A DNA stretch of 64,000 nucleotides from positions 372,001 through 436,000 of the forward strand of contig NZ_SOQX01000002.1 of NCBI RefSeq assembly GCF_004366735.1, given 5' to 3'. A program made the translations under genes and the position numbers. The stretch's first letter is position 1, and every line of letters begins with the position of its first letter. The DNA is from Thiohalophilus thiocyanatoxydans (lineage in GTDB: Bacteria; Pseudomonadota; Gammaproteobacteria; UBA6429; Thiohalophilaceae). Below the pieces are notes generated by a model. The model was not told the origin of the DNA. It saw nothing but the letters and a program-made list of their open reading frames with translations, and ran no database searches. Of this stretch, positions 16,266 through 24,726 are shown in pieces.

Positions 16266-16291
16266 AAACGGGGCCTTAGGCCCCGTTTTTC
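16266..16291 (+). terminator. intrinsic terminator after the 69-aa gene
   Basis: The stem CGGGGCC (16270-16276) and GGCCCCG (16280-16286) has a 3-nt loop, five A before and five T after. It is a textbook terminator for the rightward cassette; the A-run also lets it work leftward. Confidence 0.92.
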
Positions 16292-16335
16292 ATGTAAATT
16301 CTAACATCTATCCACTTTTCAGTTTCATTGTAATT

Positions 16336-16418
16336 AACGCGGAGTTCGCAGAGGCGCGGAGACGCAGAGTGAATAAATTGTTTTCTCCGCGCCTCCGCGA
16401 CTCCGCGAACTCCGCGTT
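16336..16418. repeat. GCGGAG-type long inverted repeat
   Basis: The left arm 16336-16369 (AACGCGGAGTTCGCAG...) pairs with the right arm 16385-16418 (...CGAACTCCGCGTT), leaving a 15-nt AT-rich centre. It lies between the terminator and the hydroxylase gene and is one of at least eight related elements in the window. Confidence 0.8.
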
Positions 16419-16440
16419 TCTTCCACTGTTCTAAAACGGG

Positions 16441-17115
16441 TCAGATCTCGGCCCACATGCGAAACAGGTTTGAATAGGCGATATCCACCTGTCGGGTCTC
16501 GTCGTCGTCGGGGCGCTGCTGCAGCAGGCTCTCGCGGGCCTGGTTGAGGCCGTAGAGCAGCTCCCGCTGCGCGGGGTCGCGGATCATGCTTTGCGCCCAG
16601 GTGACGGCCGCCAGCCGGGTGCCGCGGGTCACCTCGTTCACGTGGTGCACGCTGGACGAGGGGTAGACCACGGCGTGGCCCGCCGGCAGTTTGATCGTCT
16701 GCTCGCCGAAACTGGTGCGGATCACCAGCTCGCCGCCGTCATACTCGTCGGGACGGTTGAGAAATACCGTGGTCGACACATCGGAGCGATAGCGTCCCTG
16801 GGCCGGTCCCATGACGGCATCATCCACATGATCGCCATAGGCCATGCCCGACTGATAGCGTGCGTAGTAGGGGGCGGCAATTTTGGCCGGCAGGGCGGCG
16901 GACTGGTACAGCGGATGTTTGACCAGGTTGCCCATGACCAGATTGTTCAGCTGCTCCAGTTGTTGTGCATCGGCGGCCAGCTCCTCGTTCTGTTTGACCC
17001 GCCGGGCCGCCATGCCGGCGGAGAGTTTACCGTCGGCGAAGCGGGCGTTGTCCAGCACCGAGCGGATATAGTCGAGACGCTGTTGATCGAGTACCTCGGG
17101 TATTGTCACAAGCAT
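16441..17115 (-). CDS. PKHD-type Fe(II)/2OG hydroxylase (PiuC/YbiX family)
   Basis: The 224-aa protein has His96-Asp98 (YGDHVDDAVMG), a distal histidine at 157/158 (SSSVHHVNEV) and Arg167 for 2-oxoglutarate. This matches the Fe2+-dependent dioxygenases of the PiuC/YbiX family that are usually linked to iron uptake. No TonB receptor is adjacent, so its target is unknown. It converges on the plus-strand cassette and ends 22 nt from the inverted repeat. Confidence 0.9.
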   Translation of the reverse strand: MLVTIPEVLDQQRLDYIRSVLDNARFADGKLSAGMAARRVKQNEELAADAQQLEQLNNLVMGNLVKHPLYQSAALPAKIAAPYYARYQSGMAYGDHVDDAVMGPAQGRYRSDVSTTVFLNRPDEYDGGELVIRTSFGEQTIKLPAGHAVVYPSSSVHHVNEVTRGTRLAAVTWAQSMIRDPAQRELLYGLNQARESLLQQRPDDDETRQVDIAYSNLFRMWAEI

Positions 17116-17197
17116 TACGTGGTGTCTCTGTGGCAGGGATTCGTTACAATGGTATCAAATTCATGCCGGTCGACGCGCTGGTAAACAGGAGCACGTA

Positions 17198-17515
17198 ATG
17201 ATTTTGAATATAATGGCGGATGGGCAAAGTATTCCGCTGGAAATACCGGACAATATGCTCAACGAAGCCAGGCCGGTCTTTGACAAAATGGATGCGGACA
17301 TGGATAACGGCTGGCAGATGGGCCGGGACTGGCTGGATAATCCGGATCCGGAGCAGCGTTGTCAGATCGCCGCGGACAAGCTGCTGACCGCGCTGGAGAC
17401 GGACAATCGCAATATGGCACAAATGATGGCCGCCTACATTCTCAGCAAGGCGCCGCACGTTGAAACCGTGGTGATCGACACCAACGGCGAGATGACCGAA
17501 ACCCATTTCATGTAA
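17198..17515 (+). CDS. 105-aa protein of unknown function
   Basis: A soluble acidic protein (MILNIMADGQSIPLEIPDNML...) rich in Met and Asp, with one cysteine in PEQRCQIAADKLL, no signal peptide and no membrane span. AGGAGCACGTA precedes the ATG as a ribosome site. It is divergent from the PKHD hydroxylase. I do not recognise a family; the pattern looks like a real coding region because the reading frame is full length with a good ribosome site. Confidence 0.6.
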   Translation: MILNIMADGQSIPLEIPDNMLNEARPVFDKMDADMDNGWQMGRDWLDNPDPEQRCQIAADKLLTALETDNRNMAQMMAAYILSKAPHVETVVIDTNGEMTETHFM

Positions 17516-17826
17516 CTCCTCTGTTCTGTTCCCGCCAGCCGTTGTCGCAGACGGCAAGGCGGGCATTGTCTCGCATTTCCTGCTGTACACCGAAAGCCTC
17601 GCGGCTGAATCGAAACCCTTTTGAGCACGTTTGGCAGGACAGGCGCTGAAGCGTGCCTGCCCGATCTGGATAACCCCGGTGTTGATCATGTTTTCTGGCG
17701 ACAGGGTACGGAAAAACAGGCGTTGCTGGAGTAATCGGGCCGGTTTTCTGGCATTTCCGCTGCGGGGATCCTATAGTCAAAAACGGGCCTACGCGGATAG
17801 TCCTGACAACGAAAATAAATACAGGT
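17516..17826. other. 311-nt intergenic region
   Basis: It holds an imperfect hairpin near 17532-17562 (CCGCC...CCG...CGG...GGCGG) just after the 105-aa gene, without a U-run, and no recognisable gene. The right half must contain the promoter of the porin-like gene, but no clear hexamers are seen. Confidence 0.4.
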
Positions 17827-19116
17827 ATGACGCAGTTTTTGAATTTCCCTCTACGACAACCGGCCGCGATGCCTCGGCTTGCGGGCGGTCTTTGCTTTTT
17901 TATTGCCTTGTCGATCTGTTCGGATCCGGCGGTCGGCGATACCGGCGCCGAGATCGAGGCGCTCAAACAGCGGATCGAGGCGCTCGAGCAGCAACGGCAA
18001 ACCGCGCAGGATGAAGGTCTCGCCGATAAGCAGCGGGCGACACAGGCGAGTGAGAAAGACGAGGAGACGCCGGTGAAACTGGGCGGCGCACTGCGATTTA
18101 ATTACTTCAACGGTGAACACAGCGATGATCTGGAAAACCGCTATGGGGATACCGGTCTGGATCTGTTCCGGCTTAACGTCAATGGGGAGTTCGACAGGCT
18201 GTTTTTCTCCGCCGAATACCGTTTTTATCGTTATATGAACACCATTCATCACGGCTATGTGGGCTATCAACTGAGCGATCACAGCGAAATCCAGGGCGGT
18301 ATTACCCGGGTTCCCTTCGGGCTGCTGCCCTACGGCGCGCATAACTTCTGGTTCGGCGTGCCCTATTATCTGGGGCTGGCCGATGATTATGATTCGGGTA
18401 TCAAGTACCAATACAGCCGGGACGGCTGGGATACGCAACTGGCCTTTTTCAAGAATGCGGAGCTGGGCAATGCCGGGGATCTGGAGCGCTATTCCTACGA
18501 TCCGGTGACAACCGGCGCGACGGCCAATCAGGAGAGCAATACCGTCAATGCCCGGCTGACCTATACCGTCAATCCGCAGGGCAGCTGTAGTTATGAGCTG
18601 GGTCTGTCCGGCCAGGCGGGACAGTTGTACAACGCCGATACCGCCGAAGACGGCGATCACTGGGCCGCGGCAACCCATCTGGATACGCACTGCGGACGCT
18701 GGAATTTCCAGTTGCAGGCCGCGACCTATGAATATAACCCGAAAAATCCCGCCGGCGTCTCAACGGAGACGATCACCCTCGGGGCCTTTGCCGACAGTTA
18801 CGAGATCGCCGCCAAAGGCCATGTTTATGTGGCCAACGTGGCCTATAATCTGCCGGTCAACTGGCCGGGTATCCAGCTGCTGACCTGTTACAATGATTTC
18901 AGTATGCTGGACAAGCAGATTAACGGCTTTGATGATTCCTATATCAATACCACCGGCTGTTTGATCAATGCCGGACCGACCTACACCTACGTGGATATTA
19001 TTCGTGGCAAGAATATGCCGTATATAGGGACCAGTGACGCGGATAATGTGTTGGCGAGTGGGGGAGGTAACCGTTGGGAAACCCGCTTTAACATCAACTT
19101 TGGTATTTACTGGTAA
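17827..19116 (+). CDS. outer-membrane porin-like beta-barrel protein
   Basis: The 429-aa precursor has a signal peptide (clearest from M15: MPRLAGGLCFFIALSICS), a short coiled coil (AEIEALKQRIEALEQQ, about 40-57), then alternating aromatic beta strands (YFSAEYRFYRY-like patterns) and a C-terminal aromatic residue (NINFGIYW) as needed for outer-membrane assembly. A coiled coil followed by a barrel resembles phosphate/oligosaccharide porin families, but the solute is unknown. It is translationally coupled by TAATG to a periplasmic binding protein gene, which suggests a shared substrate. M15 (17869) is an alternative start. Confidence 0.75.
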   Translation: MTQFLNFPLRQPAAMPRLAGGLCFFIALSICSDPAVGDTGAEIEALKQRIEALEQQRQTAQDEGLADKQRATQASEKDEETPVKLGGALRFNYFNGEHSDDLENRYGDTGLDLFRLNVNGEFDRLFFSAEYRFYRYMNTIHHGYVGYQLSDHSEIQGGITRVPFGLLPYGAHNFWFGVPYYLGLADDYDSGIKYQYSRDGWDTQLAFFKNAELGNAGDLERYSYDPVTTGATANQESNTVNARLTYTVNPQGSCSYELGLSGQAGQLYNADTAEDGDHWAAATHLDTHCGRWNFQLQAATYEYNPKNPAGVSTETITLGAFADSYEIAAKGHVYVANVAYNLPVNWPGIQLLTCYNDFSMLDKQINGFDDSYINTTGCLINAGPTYTYVDIIRGKNMPYIGTSDADNVLASGGGNRWETRFNINFGIYW

Positions 19117-20264
19117 TGCATATGATTTCATTACGCACAAGCGCCTCTGGCCGTTCCCTGTTGTGCGCGGTGACACTGCTGTATCTGCTGGTCCCGGGTG
19201 CCGGGACAGTGCAGGCGCAAAGTAATACCTACCAGGATCCGTTGACCTTTGTCAGCTGGGGCGGGGCATACACGCGCAGCCAGATGCTGGCCTTTGTCTA
19301 TCCTTTTGAACGGCGTTTCAATACCCGGGTCAATGTGCTCGATTATCACGGCGGACTGGAGGAGGTCCGTGATCAGGTCAGCTCACTCAACGTCAAATGG
19401 GATGTGATCGACCTGGAGCCGGCCGATGCCCTGCGCGGTTGCGAGGAGGGGTTGCTGCAGCCGCTCGATCCGACGCTATTGAAAAAGAGTCCGGACGGCA
19501 AATCGTTGCAGGAGGACTTTTTTCCCGAGGCCATTCAAAAATGTGCCGTGGGCACCGTGGTCTGGTCGACCGTTATCGCTTATGACCGGCAGCAGTTTGA
19601 GGGCGAGAGGGCGCCGGAGAGTCTGAAGGATTTCTTTGATACGGAACGCTTCCCCGGTCCCCGCGGCATGCGCCGCACGCCCAAGGCCAACCTGGAGTGG
19701 GCGCTGATCAGTGACGGGGTCCCCGCGGATCAGGTCTATTCGGTACTGGAGACTGACGAGGGCCTGCAACGGGCGTTCAGCGTACTGGATCGATTGAAGC
19801 CGAATATTGTCTGGTGGAACAGCGGCGCCCAGGCACCGCGACTGCTGGAAGCCGGACGGGTGGTGATGACTACCGCCTATAATGGACGGGTTTACGACGC
19901 CATGGCCCAGCGCAATCCGGGGTTGCAAATTATCTGGGATCATCAGATCTGGAGCTATGACCTGCTGGGGATACCGCGCCACACCCGCAACCAGGAGCAG
20001 GCCGAGCAATTTCTCCGTTTTGCCACCAGCAGTGAACAACTGGCGGAACAGGCCCGGCATATTCCCTACGGACCGGTGCGCCATTCGGCCCTGGCGCAGG
20101 TCGACCGCGCCCTGCGCCCGCATCTGCCGACCGAACCGGATAACTTCGCGAACGCCTTGAAGATCAACGCCGCCTGGTGGGCCGAGCATTTCGAACAAAT
20201 CAACATCCGCTTCGAAGAGTGGCTGGAGCGGCCGGTGCGGGTGCCGCGGGCCTTGCCTCATTAA
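19116..20264 (+). CDS. periplasmic solute-binding protein, PotD/spermidine-putrescine type
   Basis: The 382-aa precursor has a signal peptide (to about residue 34, VQAQS) and the family pattern LTFVSWGGAYTRSQMLAFVYPFE, WDVIDLEPADAL and WWNSGAQAPRLLEAG of extracellular binding proteins for polyamine-like ligands. It shares the sequence TAATG with the porin gene. No permease or ATPase gene follows: the next 540 bp are repeats. It is thus an orphan binding protein within this window. Confidence 0.85.
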   Translation: MHMISLRTSASGRSLLCAVTLLYLLVPGAGTVQAQSNTYQDPLTFVSWGGAYTRSQMLAFVYPFERRFNTRVNVLDYHGGLEEVRDQVSSLNVKWDVIDLEPADALRGCEEGLLQPLDPTLLKKSPDGKSLQEDFFPEAIQKCAVGTVVWSTVIAYDRQQFEGERAPESLKDFFDTERFPGPRGMRRTPKANLEWALISDGVPADQVYSVLETDEGLQRAFSVLDRLKPNIVWWNSGAQAPRLLEAGRVVMTTAYNGRVYDAMAQRNPGLQIIWDHQIWSYDLLGIPRHTRNQEQAEQFLRFATSSEQLAEQARHIPYGPVRHSALAQVDRALRPHLPTEPDNFANALKINAAWWAEHFEQINIRFEEWLERPVRVPRALPH

Positions 20265-20269
20265 AAGAA

Positions 20270-20812
20270 GAGGGGCGAGGGACGAGTGACGAGGGACGAG
20301 GAAGATCAAAACCCGGTAACCACGAAGGCCCGAAGACACGAAGAATTTCAATCAAGGATGCTTCGTGTCTTCGTGGTGAATCTTCAGCAGGTAGGCCGGA
20401 CAGAGCGGTAGCGGTGTCCGGCAATCTGGCTTATAACAGGGACGAGTTACGAGGGACGAGGAAGATCAAAACCTTGCAACCACGAAGGCACGAAGAATAA
20501 GTCCTGAAATTTCAATCAAGGGTGTTTCGTGTCTTCGCGTCTTCGTGGTGAATCTTCAGCAGGTAGGCCCGATAAAGCGCCAGCGGTATCGGGCATTTGC
20601 CGGACACCGCTTTATAACAGGGCCGAGGGACGAGGAAGATCAAAACCTTGGAGCCACGAAGACACGGAAGGATAAGTCCTGAAATTTCAATCAAGGGTGT
20701 TTCGTGTCTTCGTGTCTTCGTGGTGAAGGAGGTAGGCCGGACATAGCGATAGCGGTGTCCGGCAATCCGGCACATGCCCGATACCGCTATCGCTCTATCG
20801 GGCCTACGCGGG
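20270..20812. repeat. composite tandem array of three units (about 160-190 bp)
   Basis: Units begin at 20291, 20451 and 20625 with GAGGGACGAGGAAGATCAAA. Each then has an inverted repeat built on CCACGAAG...CTTCGTGG and ends in a REP-like palindrome (GTAGGCC(G/C)GA...). The third unit ends in two REPs in opposite orientation (20731-20767 and about 20776-20806). It fills the whole space between the binding-protein gene and the acetyltransferase gene. There is no coding potential of note. Confidence 0.8.
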
Positions 20813-21250
20813 ATTCCCGGTCAGGGCTTTGTGCATTTCGTAGTGGACGATCTCGCCGAACAGGGTGTGGCTTTGTCCCAGCAGTTCATAACCGTGTTGT
20901 TGGTAGAAACCGACCACCGGTTCGCGTGCGTGCAATACCAGCGTCGTCATGCCTTGCTGGCGGGCGGCGTCTTCCAGGGATAACAGCATCTGTTTGCCCA
21001 GCCCCTGTCCCCGGTAGGCGGGAGCGACCGCCATGTAGCGCAGTTGTCCGTTCTCACTGTCCAGCGCATGCAGGCGGCCGACGGCCAGGACCTGCTGGTC
21101 CTGATTGATGATCATGCGATGGGTGGCGATGTTTTCCAGCTCGTCGCGTTCACTGCCGCGCGGCTGTTGCCAGGGGGCGCGCAGGATCCGCCAGCGCAGA
21201 TCGTAATAGGCTTCGAACTGCGCCGGTGTCTGCGGCGTGACAGGCTGCAT
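20804..21250 (-). CDS. GNAT-family N-acetyltransferase
   Basis: The 148-aa protein has the acetyl-CoA motif (YMAVAPAYRGQGLGKQML, motif A R-x-x-G-x-G) and a C-terminal FYQQHGYELLG strand-helix. It resembles ElaA-like small GNAT enzymes; the substrate is unknown. Its last codons enter the edge of the REP array. It starts 14 nt after the stop of the upstream hydroxylase gene and is probably co-transcribed with it. Confidence 0.85.
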   Translation of the reverse strand: MQPVTPQTPAQFEAYYDLRWRILRAPWQQPRGSERDELENIATHRMIINQDQQVLAVGRLHALDSENGQLRYMAVAPAYRGQGLGKQMLLSLEDAARQQGMTTLVLHAREPVVGFYQQHGYELLGQSHTLFGEIVHYEMHKALTGNPA

Positions 21251-21264
21251 GGGCTGCGTGGCCG

Positions 21265-21873
21265 TCAGGCAAACACCACCCAGGTGGTGGCGATGTACTT
21301 GACGCCCTGTTCGAGTACACAGGCGCGGTGCTCATGAGTCCAGAAGGGCGGGAACAGGATGAGTTTGCCGGTTTGCGGTTTGACCTTGATGTCCTGGTAC
21401 AAAAATTCGGTCTCGCCGCCGTCACTGACATCGTTCAGATACCAGAGGGCGACCAGCTGGCGCATGGCAAAATCGTGGCTGCCGCCGTCGATGTGCCAGT
21501 GATAATACTCCCCGGGCTGATAGCGCTGCAGACCGTAGCCCATGTCCTTGAACGGCCCCTTGAAATAGGGAAAGGTCTCGCGAAATTCCAGCAGGGCGGT
21601 TTTGAGCGACTGAAACAGGGCGTGATCCACGTCCTTCCAGTGCTCCTTGCCGCTGACCACCAGATCGGTGGTCTTTTTCACCCCGCTGTTCTCATCCACC
21701 GTCTGGCCGATGCGCCCCGGGTACTGTTCATCGGTATGTTGCTCGAAGCGTTCGATCATCTCCCGGCACAACTCGACCGACAGCGCATTGTGTTGCTCGA
21801 AAATAAAACTGTTGGGCTGGACCTCGCGGATACTTTTCAACGGCGGCGGGGTGAATTCCATCTTGGCGGACAT
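21265..21873 (-). CDS. 2OG-Fe(II) oxygenase (prolyl 4-hydroxylase-like)
   Basis: The 202-aa protein has His127-x-Asp129 (YYHWHIDGGSH), a distal histidine at 180 or 182 (PPFWTHEHRA) and Lys192 at the position used by prolyl hydroxylases to bind 2-oxoglutarate. The target is unknown. It lies in a two-gene unit with the GNAT protein. Confidence 0.82.
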   Translation of the reverse strand: MSAKMEFTPPPLKSIREVQPNSFIFEQHNALSVELCREMIERFEQHTDEQYPGRIGQTVDENSGVKKTTDLVVSGKEHWKDVDHALFQSLKTALLEFRETFPYFKGPFKDMGYGLQRYQPGEYYHWHIDGGSHDFAMRQLVALWYLNDVSDGGETEFLYQDIKVKPQTGKLILFPPFWTHEHRACVLEQGVKYIATTWVVFA

Positions 21874-21908
21874 TGTCGGACCTGGCTAAATTTAACAGAT
21901 TAAGATCT

Positions 21909-22000
21909 TAACGCAGAGGCGCAAGGTAATGTTGAATGCTTAATGTTGAATTTTGAATTAAATGCGGGCCCCTATTCAAAATTTAAAATTCAACATTCAA
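21909..22000. repeat. AT-rich inverted repeat
   Basis: After a short CGCAGAGGCGCAAGG arm, AATGTTGAATTTTGAATT (about 21943-21960) is mirrored by AATTTAAAATTCAACATT (about 21977-21995). A related ATTCAACATTCAAAAT string recurs near 23895. This looks like another family of short dispersed palindromes. Confidence 0.6.
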
Positions 22001-22010
22001 AATTATATCT

Positions 22011-23063
22011 TCACAGTCGGTTGTTTTCGATCAGGTCCTGGATGGCTGCCACGTACTGGCGCTCGGGATCGGGCTCGATCTGGAGGATTTGCTCGGTCAG
22101 TTGCGACCAGTGTTCCTCGTTGCGCCCGGCCAGTTCTTCGAGCCGGGCACGATGGCCGCTCTCCTGCCAGTGGCGGTAGGCATCCATCAGCGACGGCGAC
22201 AGGTGCTTGCGCATGTGGGTCAGGTTGCCGAAATAAAAATGCAGGGAGGGTTCGTTCCCGTTTTCCAGCAGCGCGGGCAGGGTGGTGATGGCGTCGGCCA
22301 GATGATCGCGTACCGCGCGCAGCATCAGCTCGGCTTTGGTGTAGGGCAGGGTGATCAGCAACTCTTCCCATTTTTGGCCGAGGCGTTCACCGGCGCGGAT
22401 CTCGCCGATTTCATGCAGCAGGATGGTTTCCAGCTCGTTATCGGTCATCGCCTCCAGCGCCTGGTCCACATCGCCTTTGAAATCGTAATAGCCCAGCGCC
22501 TTGCCCATGGCGTTGTCGGGCTGGTTCCAGTTCCAGCTCTCGAGCTTTTCCCAGAGCATGCGTTTGAGCGATTCGCGACGGATGTAGATATTGTTGCCCT
22601 GGGCCATGGCGGGCGGGGAGGTCAGATCCCGGGCCAGCTCCTTGTCGGCGACATACAGGCTATAACCGTTGTATTGATCGTAGCGCTCGAGGCGGGCGAG
22701 GAAAAAATGGGGTTTGTTGTTGATCCCCAGGCCGCCGCTGTAGACCAGATCGTCGTCGCGCAGGGCTGCGTTGATGGCGCCGGAGTCAAACGGATCGTAT
22801 TCATGCTCGCCGATGCGCATGGGGGCAAACTCCTCGCTCTCCAGGCTCTCCCAGAGCGCCTCGCGCTCGCGCAGCCAGCGCCCGACCTGGCGATTGTCCA
22901 GTGACGCCGAGAAGCCTTCTCCGGCCTCCCAGCGGAAGAATTCGCGCATTTTCATGAGATAGATACAGAGGGTATAGTCACCGGCATGGCTGGCATCGGC
23001 GATATGGCAATTGCGCTGTACAGTCTCTTGCAGATTTTCCATCTTCGACCCCATCGGTTTCAT
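22011..23063 (-). CDS. 350-aa conserved protein of unknown function (Sfum_1244-like)
   Basis: This soluble protein begins with a cysteine-containing segment (NCHIADASHAGDYTLCIYLMKMREFFRWE) and continues as a mostly helical protein with a DDLVYSGGLG motif. The segment CIYLMKMREFFRWE is, to my recollection, the signature of the family annotated Sfum_1244, whose function is unknown. It contains HEIGE, which is not a full HExxH. It is divergent from the 183-aa gene at 23278. The start could also be M8. Confidence 0.6.
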   Translation of the reverse strand: MKPMGSKMENLQETVQRNCHIADASHAGDYTLCIYLMKMREFFRWEAGEGFSASLDNRQVGRWLREREALWESLESEEFAPMRIGEHEYDPFDSGAINAALRDDDLVYSGGLGINNKPHFFLARLERYDQYNGYSLYVADKELARDLTSPPAMAQGNNIYIRRESLKRMLWEKLESWNWNQPDNAMGKALGYYDFKGDVDQALEAMTDNELETILLHEIGEIRAGERLGQKWEELLITLPYTKAELMLRAVRDHLADAITTLPALLENGNEPSLHFYFGNLTHMRKHLSPSLMDAYRHWQESGHRARLEELAGRNEEHWSQLTEQILQIEPDPERQYVAAIQDLIENNRL

Positions 23064-23277
23064 TATTCCTCGACGCCCAAACCGGAGTATAATCTTGTTT
23101 TTCCGGCAAGTAACTTAGTAAAATACTCTGGATTACAGGTTAGCATGTTGAGCTTTCAGGTTCTACCCCTTGAAATTCAATGTGTTATATATGACTTTTA
23201 AAGTTTTTTCGCTCCCCTGTCCGGGCGCGGAACCCGGTGCACAGAGCGCACCCTGATAATTTGTATGTGAGGTTCAA

Positions 23278-23829
23278 ATGGTACGTTTAAAGACCCGCTG
23301 GCATAACAAGGAGGTCAGCCACAGTTTCGATCAGATCGCCGGCGCACTGGCCTATAACCTCTGGAAAATCGCCATGAACGGCGTCCTGAACCTGGAGAAG
23401 GCCGATTTCGAGACCAACAGTCTCAAGCACCGGATGGAGATCATCGCCGAATACCTCGCATTCAGCGTTCATCTGGCGGATCGCATGACCTACGAGCAGT
23501 TCGACGAGAACGAGCGCCAGGCCTTCATGACCGAGCTGGTGAGCAAGTGTGCCAAGCACTACGAAGACAACATGCGCGACGTGATGGGCGGCGGCGACTA
23601 CCGTGCGGCATTCATCGACCTGGTGAATCATCGCATGGCCGAATACGCCGAATGTGACTACTCCGCCGAGAACGGTCCCAGCTTCGGCATGAAGCGGATC
23701 TTCGGGGAGTTCGTCAAGGCGCTGCTCAACGACCGGGACAAGGAGTGGATCGGCCAGCAGATCATCGACGCCGAGGCGCCCGAGATCGTCAAACAGCTGC
23801 GCCGTGCTATGCCGAATCTCTTTACATAG
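23278..23829 (+). CDS. 183-aa protein of unknown function
   Basis: A soluble, largely helical protein (MVRLKTRWHNKEVSHSFDQIAGAL...) with two cysteines (SKCAKHY, YAECDYS), no signal peptide and no membrane span. A GAGG ribosome site lies six bases before ATG. I do not recognise it. It is divergent from the 350-aa gene and could be controlled together with it. Confidence 0.65.
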   Translation: MVRLKTRWHNKEVSHSFDQIAGALAYNLWKIAMNGVLNLEKADFETNSLKHRMEIIAEYLAFSVHLADRMTYEQFDENERQAFMTELVSKCAKHYEDNMRDVMGGGDYRAAFIDLVNHRMAEYAECDYSAENGPSFGMKRIFGEFVKALLNDRDKEWIGQQIIDAEAPEIVKQLRRAMPNLFT

Positions 23830-23950
23830 TTGAGTTCTTAGTGCTGAGTGCTGAGTGCTGAGTTAGCCGGGATTTCGCCATTCGAAATTCATAATTCAAC
23901 ATTCAAAATCAGGGTCTTTTCGTCTCTGCGGTGAAAGATTTCAGACATAA
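23830..23950. repeat. short tandem and palindromic repeat remnants
   Basis: GTGCTGA occurs three times in tandem from about 23841, followed by ATTCAACATTCAAAAT, shared with the element near 21990, and a GTCTCTGCGGTGAAAGATTT fragment of the CGCAGAG family. It separates two convergent genes. Confidence 0.5.
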
Positions 23951-23976
23951 AAAAAGCGGGCCGTAGCCCGCTTTTT
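23951..23976 (-). terminator. bidirectional intrinsic terminator
   Basis: AAAAAGCGGGC (23951-23961) pairs perfectly with GCCCGCTTTTT (23966-23976) over a 4-nt loop. It lies 26 nt after the stop of the 64-aa gene and also serves the convergent 183-aa gene. Confidence 0.9.
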
Positions 23977-24001
23977 GTTCAACTTGCCGTTGGTCCGTGG
24001 G

Positions 24002-24196
24002 TTATTTCTTCCACTTGGCGAAGTTGTCGGTGTTCTTGGCCTTGCCGTCTTCGTAGCCGGCACTGTAGGCCTCGGTGACACGCTGCTCTTCCCGTCCGGG
24101 ATTGTTCAGGAAGCCACCTTGCCAACCCTGGATGTATTCCGGATCAACACCTTCTTTTTCCATCTTGGTCACAGCGTCGTAGTAGTCTTGGTTCAT
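24002..24196 (-). CDS. 64-aa protein of unknown function
   Basis: A small hydrophilic protein (MNQDYYDAVTKMEKEGVDPEYIQGWQGG...) with no cysteine or membrane span, preceded by AGAGGAGACG as a ribosome site and followed by a strong terminator. The repeated G-x2-G and YxxGYEDGKA segments suggest a compact fold. I do not recognise a family. Confidence 0.7.
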   Translation of the reverse strand: MNQDYYDAVTKMEKEGVDPEYIQGWQGGFLNNPGREEQRVTEAYSAGYEDGKAKNTDNFAKWKK

Positions 24197-24199
24197 TGA

Positions 24200-24720
24200 G
24201 CGTCTCCTCTATATTCAGCAGATTATCGCAGTACGTTGGTATCAGTAGGTTCCGGCCCGCGGCGTTTCAACCGTCGGAGCCGGACCGAAATTCAGTCAGT
24301 GGCATTTCTGTCGCCGTATTGCGCCAACCCGCCGGGTTGCGCAGAATGGCCGCGAAATATACCAGACTCTGGCGCGTAAATCCTGTTTTTCCAGCGCCCC
24401 CCGCCCGGGTCAGTTGTCACCTGACGGACGCCACTGTGAGGGTAGTGTACAAAAACCCTGATTTATCACGTATATCCCGATAGAGGGAGATGGCCACTTT
24501 CACAAGGGAATAATAACCGAGTGCGTGACTAGGTTAAGTGAATCAGGATATACTAGCGTCCTGTCACACGTCTAATGACGCCTTGCCCAAAGGGAGCTAC
24601 CGAGCCGCGCCATTGCCTGCGCGCTGCGCCTTGCAGTGGCGCGGCTCGGTGGCTCTGAAGACGCCATTAGACGTGTGACAGGACACATGCATTAAAGCGA
24701 CAAACCCGCAGCGGGAGCCC
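24200..24720. other. 520-nt gene-poor region
   Basis: I see no coding sequence. The right part (24558-24684) is the nested palindrome described separately; the left part is non-repetitive and should hold the promoter of the 64-aa gene on the minus strand. Confidence 0.5.
24558..24684. repeat. nested 127-bp palindrome
   Basis: The outer arms are GTCCTGTCACACGTCTAATG... at 24558-24580 and their inverse at 24662-24684 (23 bp, one mismatch). The inner arms, AGCTACCGAGCCGCGCCATT... at 24595-24616 and 24633-24654 (22 bp, two mismatches), enclose a 16-nt loop. The element stands 42 nt before the Sel1-repeat gene. Both arm pairs would fold in RNA into a long interrupted hairpin. It has no coding capacity and looks like a miniature mobile element. 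Confidence 0.8.
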
Positions 24721-24726
24721 AATATT

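Noticed and set aside
20270-20812. CRISPR-like spacing of repeats
   Set aside because: The units are 160-190 bp with imperfect copies and shared inner sequence; there are no short identical repeats with unique spacers.
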